64,000 nt of DNA from contig NC_088775.1 in assembly GCF_954871325.1 (NCBI RefSeq), positions 34,139,561 to 34,203,560 of the forward strand, in the 5' to 3' direction. The notes below the pieces were generated by a model, which searched no databases, was not told the DNA's origin, and saw nothing but the letters and a program-made list of their open reading frames with translations. Origin of the DNA: Gordionus sp. m RMFG-2023. Its lineage: Eukaryota > Nematomorpha > Gordioida > Chordodea > Parachordodidae. Of this stretch, positions 23,658 through 34,426 are shown one piece after another; the stretch's first letter is position 1, and every line of letters starts with the position of its first letter. Both the position numbers and the translations under genes were made by a program.

Positions 23658-24095
23658 TTATGATATAAGATATGTCTAGTATAGGGTATCAATCTATACC
23701 CTATACAAAAGATCTATTCAACTGGAGGTCAATCTCTGTCCCATAATGGGCGGTCTAGGGGGGTAGGGGTGGGGGTGTAAAAAATAGTTTTTTTGATATG
23801 GGTATCAATCGATAGCTAATCAAAAGATCTATTCAACTGGAGGTCAATCTCTGCCCCATAATGGGCGGTCTAGGGGTGGAGGGGTGTAAAAAATAATTTT
23901 TTTTGATATGGGTATCAATCGATAGCTAATCAAAAGATCTATTCAACTGGAGGTCAATCTCTGCCCCATAATGTGCGGTTTAGGGGGTGAGGGGGGGTGT
24001 AAAAATATTTTTTTTGATATGGATATTAAATAAAAGCTAATTTTAATATGGTTTGACTGAAAGTCTTTAATCTTGGTCTTGATGGGTATGATTTG
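23658..24095. repeat. Left array TIR of the 5.1-kb transposon
   Basis: About three units of ~115-125 bp contain AATCGATAGCTAATCAAAAG, ATCTATTCAACTGGAGGTCA and CCCCATAATGGGCGG, followed by a G-rich run and a T-rich spacer. Confidence 0.85.
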
Positions 24096-24097
24096 GT

Positions 24098-24631
24098 TTG
24101 AAAATTGGAAATATAATATTATGGAAAGATAATTATACTACAAACTCGATTGGCAACAGCATCGAAAATATTTTAACCAGACTACCTTCGTTCATTTCAT
24201 ATTTAATAGATAGGAAGAAGCAAGAGAATGCTTATAAGAATAAAATTAAAAAGATAAAATTTTGCATTGGAGATCAGGCACTGATCCCAATAAATAAAAA
24301 TGATAGATCTAATCTATGCCCCAAAAATATTGAGGCTGAAATTATACAAATGGAGGGCGAGAAATTATGGGTTGGAACTAATTTGGGAAAAATTAATTCC
24401 CCATTTTTAAAAACGAACATTCATAAATCAATAAAATTTACCAATTTTATCATTCCTAATAAGACGATCTCCATAATAACAGCATCAAGAAGTACATCTT
24501 CTTATGGTAGTTTTGAATCAATTTGCAATTGCCAAAAAAGTTACAACAATAAGAGGTGTCAATGTTTTAAAAATGGCATTAATTGTTCCACAAAATGTCA
24601 CTTAAATATTATTTGTGTAAATAATAAATAA
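24098..24631 (+). CDS. KRBA2-like transposon integrase, C-terminal part
   Basis: 177 codons. The N-terminal half is a basic segment with DRKKQENAYKNKIKKIKF and GDQALIPINKNDRSNLCP, like the chromatin- or DNA-binding region that follows the integrase core in KRBA2/SCAND3-related transposon proteins. The C-terminus, ASRSTSS then CNCQKSYNNKRCQCFKNG and CSTKCHLNIICVN, is the CxC...CxC..G..C...CH cysteine-rich tail I remember from that family, and probably binds zinc. The integrase catalytic core is missing upstream: the frame starts at the inner edge of the left array TIR. Likely a truncated gene; the start codon is not meaningful. Confidence 0.65.
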   Translation: MKIGNIILWKDNYTTNSIGNSIENILTRLPSFISYLIDRKKQENAYKNKIKKIKFCIGDQALIPINKNDRSNLCPKNIEAEIIQMEGEKLWVGTNLGKINSPFLKTNIHKSIKFTNFIIPNKTISIITASRSTSSYGSFESICNCQKSYNNKRCQCFKNGINCSTKCHLNIICVNNK

Positions 24632-25100
24632 TTGTTCATATATTTTAAATTAATTATAGAAATCATTAAAATATGTTGTTGATTATATGGCTTTATTATA
24701 ATATAGACAGGCGCGTACGCAGGAATTCGGTCTGGGGGGGGGGATAATAAATTTTTTATAACTATTTCTAATACACAATTTTAAATTAATGTGAATTATA
24801 AAAAAATTATATGTTAAGAATCACTTAAATGACCCAAAATAGAAATTTAAATTTTTTGAGCTTTAAAATTTATAAAGTATAAAAAATTTAAATGTTAGAA
24901 ATATAAATTAATACACAAAAAGCTTAGGGAATAATTGTATTTTGTATGTTATATATTTACAATGTAAAATCCAATCTTCGTTGGGATTGACCTAATTTTT
25001 CAATTATCTCATCCTTGCTTGTTGTCAAATGCCTATGAATATTCAAAAGATCCAAACCTTTCAATCTACTTTCAAAAGTTGTACTTCTTGGTATGTTTTT

Positions 25101-25430
25101 AAGAGACCTGCAGGTCCGGCCCCTGGGCTGGACAGTATGGCCGGGCCCGAAATTTTTAAAAATAAACACCCGGGCTGAGCCTGAAATTTAAAAAAAACAT
25201 TAAAAAAAATATCCGGGCCGGACTGTATATTTTAAAACAGCCTATATTTGAAATCGTATTATTAGCTATAAAAATCAAAAATAAATATAATTTATTTTAA
25301 AAAAATCCGGGTCGGGCCTGAAAATTTTATTTTAAAAAAGGCCGGGGCTGGCCTGAAAATTGAGCTTAGCCGTAAAATCTTTAAAAAAATCCGGGTCGTG
25401 CCCTGCAAATGGTACCTCTGCAGGGCTCTG
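25101..25430. mobile_element. MITE inside hAT family C copy 2
   Basis: The ends AAGAGACCTG and CAGGGCTCTG are near-inverse, and the interior is rich in CCGGGC. Orthologous to 15852-16104 in the other hAT copy. Confidence 0.65.
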
Positions 25431-25679
25431 TTATTCTTCTTAAAAAAGGGAATGTTCTCTCATTAGTTTACTATTAGGAAGAGTTGCTAATTTATATAAA
25501 CCATTTTAATGCATTGGGAATATAATCTAAAATGTGTTTGAAATAATGCAGAGCATCCATAGCATTTTTGGGACTGTATCAACCATAGTTAATCTTATAA
25601 ACATAGTTATTCAGCTAATAAGGCATCATAAGATACTTTAACATATTCATGATAAAAATCCAATAAATATTTATTTTTC

Positions 25680-26230
25680 TATCATTATCTGAAAAAGGTT
25701 GAGAAGGCTTTTATGGAAATAATATTTGCAGATTGGTAAGTGCTGCATAATGAATTAAAAACCATTCATTTATTTGGTTTATAAATGTATTTATATCTAA
25801 GTTATACTCTTCTACTGATCCTATATTAATGTTTTAACTATGAGCTTGCCTTGCTGCAAGTCGAGTGAGACAAATATTAAACACGTATAGCTCTGCTTTT
25901 GACTTAAAAATAACATATAAAATATGAAATTCTTCATAAACATTAGCCCTAATTTCCTTGAATTCTAATAAAATGCTCTTCGCTATACTCATCTTCTTAA
26001 TCAAGTCATCATGTTTTTGAAAAGTAATTCATAAAATAGTTGTACATTAATGAGAAAAAAATTGGAATAAGCATTGAATCCAATAATTTTCTTGCTTCTA
26101 AGGAAAAATTTCTTTCAGGCCATTGTGATATGTCAGTAATAGCAAATAATCGGCTCTTCTAACTCAAAAAAAGCTGTTACTGCTTGATGGCGGAGACTCT
26201 ATCTCGTAGGACAAGGTTGCAATTTTTTTC
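25680..26230 (-). pseudogene. hAT (DUF4371-type) transposase fragment, copy 2
   Basis: Frame-broken coding remains collinear with 16240-16900. Pieces read EIRANVYEEFHILYVI and TRLAARQAHS, the R..ARQ.H block of DUF4371 hAT transposases. Multiple frame changes make it non-functional. Confidence 0.55.
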
Positions 26231-26743
26231 TCCCTGTTGGACAATTTCAGAATTATTATTATTTGACTAGAAATTTAAAAATGGTAGATAAATATTACGC
26301 CACTAAAAATTTGAAAATAATAAGATAATATTACGCCGGAAAACTTGAAATCGAAATTAATTGATAAACTTAAGTGATGAATGTGATAATAAATGTAATT
26401 AAATATATATTTAATATGAGATAGGAATAAATATTAACAAATATTAATATAGTACTGTGTAAATTTAATTCAAAACATTTCCATATTTATTAATTTATTT
26501 GAAAATAAAAATTTGACTTGTAAAAAGTTGTTAAAATAACATATTTATATATTCTTATCAATTTTTACAAGTTAAAATTTTTATTTACAAACGAATTAAA
26601 AAATATGGAAATGTTTTAAATTAAATCTGCACAACACTCTAAACAAAAATATTTTTGAAAAATATATCCGGCATCTGTATTTTTTGGCTTTGGAGGGGGG
26701 GGGGGGATTTGTCCCCCTGCCCCCCCCGCTGCGTACGCCAATG

Positions 26744-27764
26744 AATATAGATGACTTGCTTATAAAGAAGTGCAATAATTTATAACTGTAATAAGAAAAA
26801 TTTATAATGTCATTTTAAAATTTGTGAATCGATGGTTTCAAATATAACCGAAATTTTGAGATTTAAAAATATTACAAATTAAAGTTGTTAGCAAATAATT
26901 TTATCATTAGGCTACAATGAGTTTATAAATAGCAATGACTATATTTAACCCCTGCTTATAATTGTATTTAATAATGAAGTCTAAATGCATTTAACTTTTA
27001 TTTAATACCCATGTTTATGTTCTGTTTAATTGCTATTTATTAGATATCCATAAAAATTCACTATCTTATGGCCAGTTGAAATATAGTATGTTTAGACTAG
27101 GCCAGAAAATCAACTTTCACCTAACTCAAAAACTATTATAGATGCTCTAATTTTTTTTAAAGATTAAGAATTGAGCTATACATTGATATTAATTTTTGGT
27201 TGATATATTACCTTTAAATGTTTTCTCAAGTTGAAACAACTAGTTTTGTTTGATGATAAAACCTCCCACATCTTACAGCAAATATATATATTGTGTTAAT
27301 TTTTTTTATCGATATTAAAATAATTTGTGAATTAAGGAAAAGGAAATTCCATATCATCATCATTTTCAAGGGATATTCCTTTGTCGATATGATCTGTACC
27401 AAAATTATTTCATACTATACTGTCTACATTTAAAAAATTTTATTTTTTTGAAAAATATATTTTGCATTTTTTAAATGTAAATTTTAAAATAAAATAAAAT
27501 TAAAAGATTATGATTTTAGAATTAATTATAAAATTGTTATATTAATTTTTTTATCTCTCTTTTTAAAAAAATATTGCACGCTAAAGATATCGATACTAAA
27601 AAAAATAGCTATGGAATATCGTGCTAATATAGAACACTGCATATTATATATTTCAAGTTTAGGATTGGAACCGAAAAAAGATTTAAAAATTGTTTTATTT
27701 TCATTCTCTTTTATTTCTGTAAATTCTATCCAACTAGACATTTTGTTAATATGTTGACCCCACC
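26744..27764. other. Interior of the 5.1-kb transposon, right part
   Basis: A+T-rich, mostly non-coding. Near the right TIR, a - strand frame (27741-27526) begins SSWIEFTEIKENENKTIF. This resembles the W-I-E segment near the first catalytic aspartate of transposon integrases (compare SKWIEYAEV at 44710) and may be a scrap of the missing integrase core. The match is short. Confidence 0.35.
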
Positions 27765-28758
27765 CCCTACCAGACTAAGTCATACCTATCAAGACCAAGA
27801 ATGAAGACTTTCAGTCAAACCATATTAAAATTAGCTTTTGATACCCATATCAAAAAAATTATTTTTTACACCCCCCCCCCCCACACCGCCCATTATGGGG
27901 CAGAAATTGACCTTCAGTTGAATAGATTTTTAGATTAGCTATCGATTGATACCCATATCAAAAAAATTATTTTTTACAACCCCACCTCTCCACCCCCCCC
28001 CCCCCTTAGACCGCTAATTAAGGGGCAGAGATTGACCTTCGGTTGAATAGATCTTTTGATTAGCTATCGATTGATACCCATAATTATTTTTTACACCCCC
28101 CCCCCACCCCTACCCTTCTAGACCGCCCATTATAGGGCAGAGATTCACCTCCAGTTGAATAGATCTTTTGATTAGCTATCGATTGATACCCATAACAAAA
28201 AAAATTATTTTTTACACCCCCCTACTCCCACCCCCTTCCAGACCGCCCATTAGGGGGCAGAGATTGACCTCCAGTTGAATAGATCTTTTGATTAGCTATC
28301 GATTGATACCCATATCAAAAAAAATTATTATTTACACCCCCCCCCTAGCCGCCCATTATGGGGCAGTGATTGACCTCAGTTGAATAGATCTTTAAAAAAT
28401 ATTTTTTACACCCCCCCCCCCCAGATTGCCTATTTAGGGGTAGAAATTGACCTTCAGTTGAATAGATCTTTTGATTAGCTATCGATTGATACACATATCA
28501 AAAAAATATATTATTTACACCCCCCCCCCCCCCACCCCACCTCCTCCAGGCCGCCCATTATGGGGCAGAGATTGACCTCCCTTTTGAATAGATCTTTTGA
28601 TTAGCTATCGATTGATATCCATATCAAAAAAAATATTTTTTACACACCCCCCCCCCCTCCAGACCGCCCATTATGGGGCAGAGATTGACTTCCAGTTGAA
28701 TAGATCTTTTGATTAGCTATCGATTGATACCCTATACTAGACATATCTTATATCATAA
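27765..28758. repeat. Right array TIR of the 5.1-kb transposon
   Basis: About eight to nine tandem units in inverse orientation to the left array. Each has a poly-C run of 7-14, CCGCCCATTATGGGGCAG, TTGAATAGATCTTTTGATT and AGCTATCGATTGATACCC. Unit lengths vary, mainly through the poly-C run and small deletions. Confidence 0.85.
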
Positions 28759-29605
28759 GGCCAACCCCACATCACGAAAGCAACATGACTGGGATCTTCC
28801 CTTAATACGCCACTCCGTTGAATATTTAATATCGAGTGCTGCTTATAAGGGATCCCCATCAATCCTTTCACATTTATTATCTCCCATTACAGTTGATGAA
28901 TCCTTAACAGTTGATCATCTCTCTCTCCCACAACTGCAAGTTCCACAACTTTTGCCTTCCTTATCGGGCTATGAATGGTTAGAAGCTTTGTCCAGCTCAA
29001 ACTTAGGACTTCTCTTAACAAACGAAGAATTACGCATAGCAATAGGTCTCCGTCTTGGTTGTAATATACTGGCCAACTCCACATGTACATTATGTTCCCA
29101 ACCCGTTGATTGTTTTGGACACCATCCTCTTCATTGTCGATTCTCTAAAGGTAGACATTCTCGACACAGTGCAGTTAATGGCACCATTCTCCGTGCTCTA
29201 CGCTCAGCTCAAATTCCAGCAACCCTCGAACCCTGTGGCCTCTCAACCGAGAATAATATACGTCCAGATGGGCTGACATTAATACCATGGAGTAATGGAA
29301 TTCCATTAGCATGGGACTATACCTGCATCGACCGATTTGCTCCGTCCTTTAATAAGAACTCATTCATGCGAGCTGAAAACTCGAAAATTAATAAATACAC
29401 TTCCCTAACAAATTGCAATCTCATACCAATCGTATCCGACACAACCGGGTCTTTTGGCAATCATGCCCTAACCTTCTTCAAAACCCTCGGTAAAAAAATC
29501 CGCGCCATCACTGGTGATCCTCAGGAAGGCTTCTATCTCAGACAGCGCATATCTATTGATATATGCAGATCTAACTGCATTGCCATCCATGGCTCTCTTT
29601 CTTGA
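28759..29605 (+). CDS. LINE ORF, C-terminal zinc knuckle and restriction-like endonuclease-type domain (5'-truncated)
   Basis: From the first codons after the array TIR, the frame reads QHDWDLPLIRHSVEYL, a linker with GYEWLEALSSSNLG and EELRIAIGLRLGC, a CTLC...HHPLHC knuckle, HSAVNGTILRALRSAQIP, and RPDGLTLIPWS.G.PLAWDYTCID. The RPDG...AWDYT block resembles the PD-(D/E)XK core that follows the reverse transcriptase in R2/CRE-lineage LINEs. It is intact to its stop at 29605. The reverse transcriptase is missing: this is a 5'-truncated 3' end whose tail runs to an A-rich stretch near 29800. Two other copies are at 38626-41670 and 52890-54330. Confidence 0.7.
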
Positions 29606-30779
29606 CCTCCTCCCACCCAACATACAATTCATTATTCTAATTATTTTATTTTTTTTATTATACAGTTTTTTATATAGATTTTATAGTTTACATGACATTT
29701 TTAATATATATATTTTTTTAAATTACGTATATATGTTTTACTTTTAACGTTCAATGTATTAAAAATTTTTATTAATAAAATTTGTAAATTATCAAAAAAA
29801 AAAATTAAAGAAATGTCAGTTATTTTTTTATATTAGAGATCGATTATATTGTTGATTTTTTTTATAAAGAATCACTTTTTAATTTTTATAACACTTTTTC
29901 ACTTTTGAATTTTTACTTTTATGAATTTGATGAATATTTGACTTAATATATCTAATTTAGAATCAATTATTAATGATTATTTAGCCCGTTCTATAGATAG
30001 AGGGCTATGTAATGTAAAATTTTTTTAAAATATTTCTTGTAACTATATATTCTCTTCTACGTTACTTTTAAATCGTTATAATATATTATTAGAAATCACA
30101 TTAAAAACGGGGTAATACCCTTTAATTGATATAAAAACAATACCAAATTATATCAAAATTGATCAAATTATTTACACCCTTAGAGGTGTAATAGCTTATG
30201 AAGGCAATGAGCAAAACGATCCATATATTTTTATAAAAAAACATTCCCTTACCTCTCCACCTCCTTATCTTACTTACTTTCAAACCTTCCGGAAAAGAAT
30301 ATTTGATTTGCACTACTTTATTTTCTGAATATTACCAGATGATTTTACCAAATACAAAACAAAAGAAAATCCAAGACAATGATAATTAATAATTGCTCCA
30401 CGAGCAATATATGTATAAACATTTCATATACAATATTATAAATATATTGTATATATACAAATAACGTTGAAAATAACTGACATCTCCTATATATAAATAT
30501 ATATATATATATGTATGACTACATATAATGTAGAAGTTAACTGACATCTCGTATCTAAAATTATATATATGCGTAATTGTAAAAGTACAAAACACAACAT
30601 GCCCGCCCTTCAAAAAACCCGGTGTTACATTATCCCAAAAGTATTATTATTATTATTTTTTTTAATTAATTGTATACGTTCGATTCATTTTCATGTAATT
30701 TTGCCCCTTTGCTTCATCTCTCATCGTTTATTTGATCATGCTCACATCGTTCCATCATTACGTTGGAGTCATAGCTCTT
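29606..30779. other. LINE 3' tail, then A+T-rich DNA
   Basis: Non-coding. The LINE 3' region extends to an A-run at about 29790-29805. A small (TA)n tract lies near 30480-30515 and a short hairpin-like TAGCCC/GGGCTA near 29980. Nothing else could be supported. Confidence 0.45.
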
Positions 30780-31957
30780 AACATATTCCCATTAATCATT
30801 AGAAATCTAAAAAAAAATTAAAATATGAGTAAATCTGATATTTATAGGAATAATAAGTATATATCTCTAACGATAAAAATTTTATTAATGGAGTTCCTAG
30901 TAGGAAAAGAGATCAACATATTCCCATTAATCATTAGAAATCTAGAAAAAATTAAAATATGAGTAAATCTGATATTTATAGGAATAATAAGTATAAATCT
31001 CTACGATTAAAAATTTTATTAATGGAGTTCCTAGTAGGAAAAGAGATCAACATATTCCCATTAATCATTAGAAATCTAAAAAAAATTAAAATATGAGTAA
31101 ATCTGATATTTATAGGAATAATAAGTATTTATCCCACCGATAAAAATTTTATTAATGGAGGGAGATCAACATACTCCCATTAATCATTTTGAAATCTAGA
31201 AAAAAATTAAAAATATGAGTAAATCTGATATTTATAGGAATAATAAGTATAAATCTCAACGATAAAAATTTTTTTAATGGAGTTCCTAGTAAGAAAAGAG
31301 ATCAACATATTCCCATTAATCATTAGAAATCTAGGAAAAAATTAAAATATGAGTAAATCTGATATTTATAGGAATAATAAGTATAAATCTCTACGATAAA
31401 AATTTTATTAATGGAGTTCCTAGTAGGAGAAGAGATCAACATATTCCCATTAACCATTAGAAATCTAAAAAAATTAAAAATATGAGTAAATCTGATATTT
31501 ATAGGAATAATAAGTATAAATCTCTACGATAAAAATTTTATTAATGGAGTTCCTAGTAGGAAAAGAGATTAACATATTCCCATTAATCATTAGAAATCTA
31601 AAAAAAAATTAAAATATGAGTAAATCTGATATTTATAGGAATAATAAGTATTTATCTCAACGATAAAAATTTTATTAATGGAGTTCCTAGTAGGAAAAGA
31701 GATCAACATAATCCCATTAATCATTTGAAATCAAGAAAAAATTAAAATATGAGCAAATCTGATATTTATAGGAATAATAAGTATAAATCTCTACGATAAA
31801 AATTTTATTAATGGAGTTCCTAGTAGGAAAAGAGATCAACATATTCCCATTAATCATTAGAAATCTAAAATAAAATTGAAATATGAGTAAATCTGATATT
31901 TATAGGAATAATGAGTAAAAATCTCTACTATAAAAATTTTAATAATGGAGTTCCTAG
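30780..31957. repeat. 134-bp minisatellite, about 9 units
   Basis: Unit starts (AACATATTCCCATTAATCAT) fall at about 30780, 30915, 31049, 31168, 31303, 31438, 31571, 31705 and 31838. Periods are 133-135 bp, except one unit shortened by about 15 bp. Units differ by only a few bases, so the array is recent or homogenised. Each unit contains ATGAGTAAATCTGATATTTA and GGAGTTCCTAGTAGG. It lies inside the foldback-like element. Confidence 0.95.
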
Positions 31958-32654
31958 TAATATTAACCATATTGTATTATATATAATATTGAATTATAAA
32001 TAAATTATATTAAATAGATAAATAATATTATAAATATATAAAATATGAAATATATAATATAAATTATTCTATTAATTATGTTAATAATATTAATTATTAC
32101 ATTATAATTAAATCATATTATATAATTATATATTACTAAAATTTATATTAATACAATTTATATATTTATATTTATATTAAATTAATTTAATTACTTTAAA
32201 TATTATATTAATAATATATTTTGTTAAATATTACAATTATATATTTTTATTTATATTAAATTAATTTATTTACTTTAAATATTATATTAATAATATATTA
32301 TGTTAAATATTACAATTATATATTTATTAAAATTTATATTAAATGATTTTATTATTAATTATATAATTATATTAAATATTTGATTAAGGTATTTACTAAA
32401 ATTTATAATGATATTAATTTAATATTAAATACATAAATAGAAAAAACTATCTAATCTGTAAAAGTCAAATTTTTGATATTTTTTTAAATCTCTCGCTTCA
32501 AACTTATAGGGGCCATTTTGACAGCCATTTTAGCTTATTTGTCTTTTTGTTATTTTTTAAGAGTATATAAAGCGGACCCGAACCACTTTTGGCTCTTTTG
32601 GAATGGGTGCCAATCTGAACAGTAAAATATATTTTTTTTATCTATAAATTTAAT
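31958..32654. other. Extremely A+T-rich spacer with an ~85-bp duplication
   Basis: Almost pure A/T from 31960 to 32440. The stretch with TTACTTTAAATATTATATTA occurs twice in tandem (about 32150-32235 and 32236-32320). From 32470 composition returns to normal; no coding signal was seen. Confidence 0.6.
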
Positions 32655-34417
32655 ATTATTTTAGATTGTATCTACAATCATAGCAGAAGTAAATAATTTT
32701 TCAAATGTGAGACTTTGATGGAGCAATCAAAGAATCAAAACACTACTGTTGAATTATAACCTATAAATTCAACAGAAACACCTTCAAATTAACCATAATT
32801 ATATTTCTTTAATAAAACGAAATCATATATTATTGTGTTAATTTTTGTAAATATATTTATTTATATATATAATAAAGTAATATTCTAAAAATTCTCTACC
32901 GTTGTACGTTAAAAAAATTTTAAAATAAATAAATGTTGAGTGTTTTTTATTTTTGGCGCCATATCTTTAGCGGTCAATAGCTGGAAAACGGTAATAGTAG
33001 AAATCGAGTTTGAAACGGTACAAATCGGGTACAAATCAATCCCGTTTTAAAAATTTGAAAAATCTCAAATTTTGAATATCGAGGAAGGGGGGCTAACTTC
33101 ACGCTATAATATAAGGTTTAAAATTTGATTTCCGAAATAAATAATTAATATAAAGCTTAATTTGAGGCATCATTAGGAAGAGAAAAATTCTCTACCGTTG
33201 TAAGTTAAAAAATTTTTAAAAAATTAATTTTGTGTGTTTTTTATTTTTGGCGCCATATTTTTAACGGTCAATAGCTGGAAAACGGTAATAGTAGAAATCG
33301 AGTTTGAAACGGTACAAATCGGGTAAAAATCAATCCCGTTTTAAAAATTTGAAAAATCTCAAATTTTGAAAATCGGAGGGGGGGGCTAACTTCACTCTAT
33401 AATATAAGGTTTAAAATTTGATTTCCGAAATAAATAATGAAGATAAAGCTTAATTTGAGGCATCATTAGGAAGAGAAAAAAATTCTCTACCGTTGTACGT
33501 TAAAAAATTTAAAAAAAATAAATGTTGATTGTTTTTTATTTTTTGGCGCTATATCTTTAACGGTCAATAGCTGGAAAACGGTAATAGTACAAATCGAGTT
33601 TGAAACGGTACAAATCGGGTACAAATCAATCCCGTTTTAAAAATTTGAAAAATCTAAAATTTTGAATATTGGGGGGGGGGGGGCTAACTTCACGCTATAA
33701 TATAAGGTTTAAAATTTGATTTCCGAAATAAATAATGAAGATAAGCTTAATTTGAGGCATCATTAGGAAGAGAAAAAAATTCTCTACCGTTGTACGTTAA
33801 AAATTTTTTAATAAAATAAATTTTAAGTGTTTTTTATTTTTTGCGCCATTCTTTAACGGTCAATAGCTGGAAAACGGTAATAGTACAAATCGAGGTTAAA
33901 ACGGTACAAATCGGGTATAAATTAACCCAATTTAAAAATTTGAAGAATCTCAAATTTTGTTATCGGGGGGGGGGGGGGCTAACTTCACGCTATAATATAA
34001 GGTTTAAAATTTGATTTCCGAAATAAATAATGAAGATAAAGCTTAATTTGAGGCATCATTAGGAAGAGAAAAAAATTCTCTATCGTTGTACGTTAAAAAA
34101 TTAAAAAAAAAATGTTGAGTGTTTTTTATTTTTGGCGCCATATCTTTAACGGTCAATAGCTGGAAAACGGTAATAGTAGAAATCGAGTTTGAAACGGTAA
34201 AAATCGGTACAAATCATTCTTTATCGACCTATGCACTTTTTACTTTTAAATTCAAATGCGGGGCTGTCGTGAAGTTGGCCCCCCATTTTGTTCTTTGAAT
34301 ATCTCAAAAACGGTGATGGTACAAATCGAACTGAAAACGGTACAAATCGGGTACAAATCATACCAACTGATAAACCATTGAAAATCAAAAAATTGTGTTG
34401 CCAACTTCACTGGACCT
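32655..34417. repeat. Right TIR of the foldback-like element (about 5 tandem units)
   Basis: Inverse of the left TIR but longer. The unit landmark GGCTAACTTCAC recurs near 33092, 33383, 33682 and 33979, each preceded by a poly-G run of variable length. The distal unit carries GGCCCCCCATTTTG as in the left end. Neighbouring units are very similar, which suggests homogenisation. Confidence 0.85.
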
Positions 34418-34426
34418 ATTAAATCT

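Larger units (their letters stand above)
24708..26743. mobile_element. hAT family C (DUF4371 type), copy 2, 8-bp TSD
   Basis: The ends CAGGCGCGTACGCAGG and, inverted, CATTGGCGTACGCAGC are flanked by the perfect duplication AATATAGA (24700-24707, 26744-26751). A poly-G run follows the left end and C/G runs precede the right end. It holds a broken - strand transposase and a MITE. At 2036 bp it is shorter than an autonomous hAT. It is nested in the 5.1-kb transposon. Confidence 0.9.
23658..28758. mobile_element. 5.1-kb integrase-type transposon with array TIRs
   Basis: The outer ends TTATGATATAAGATATGTCT and the inverse at 28739-28758 match perfectly. Inside them lie tandem arrays in opposite orientation: about 3 units on the left (to ~24095) and about 8-9 on the right (from ~27765). 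The interior carries a KRBA2-like integrase C-terminus (24098-24631), a hAT (24708-26743) and a - strand fragment (27526-27741). No convincing target duplication is present: the left flank is T-rich and the right flank is a LINE tail. It is nested in the foldback-like element. Confidence 0.75.
21842..34417. mobile_element. 12.6-kb foldback-like element, 9-bp TSD
   Basis: The termini begin AGGTGCGTGAAGTT (left) and, inverted, AGGTCCAGTGAAGTT (right), then match closely for hundreds of bases. Both sides carry the perfect 9-bp duplication ATTAAATCT (21833-21841, 34418-34426). The TIRs are about 1.0 and 1.76 kb and are made of tandem ~290-bp units. Long array TIRs plus a 9-bp duplication are the signature of Foldback elements, which in Drosophila use a Mutator-like (NOF) transposase. 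No Mutator-type transposase was recognised inside. The interior holds a 5.1-kb transposon, a hAT, a LINE tail and a minisatellite. Confidence 0.85.

Noticed and set aside
27840-28740. Possible CRISPR-like array (regular repeats)
   Set aside because: The sequence between repeats is itself repeated, units are ~115 bp and inversely present at 23.7 kb; it is a transposon TIR array.
23658-28758. Polinton/Maverick assignment for the integrase-type transposon
   Set aside because: No polymerase B, packaging ATPase, protease or capsid-like reading was seen; size and CxC tail fit a smaller integrase transposon.
30480-30520. (TA)n tract as a possible regulatory element
   Set aside because: Simple microsatellite in A+T-rich DNA, no associated gene.
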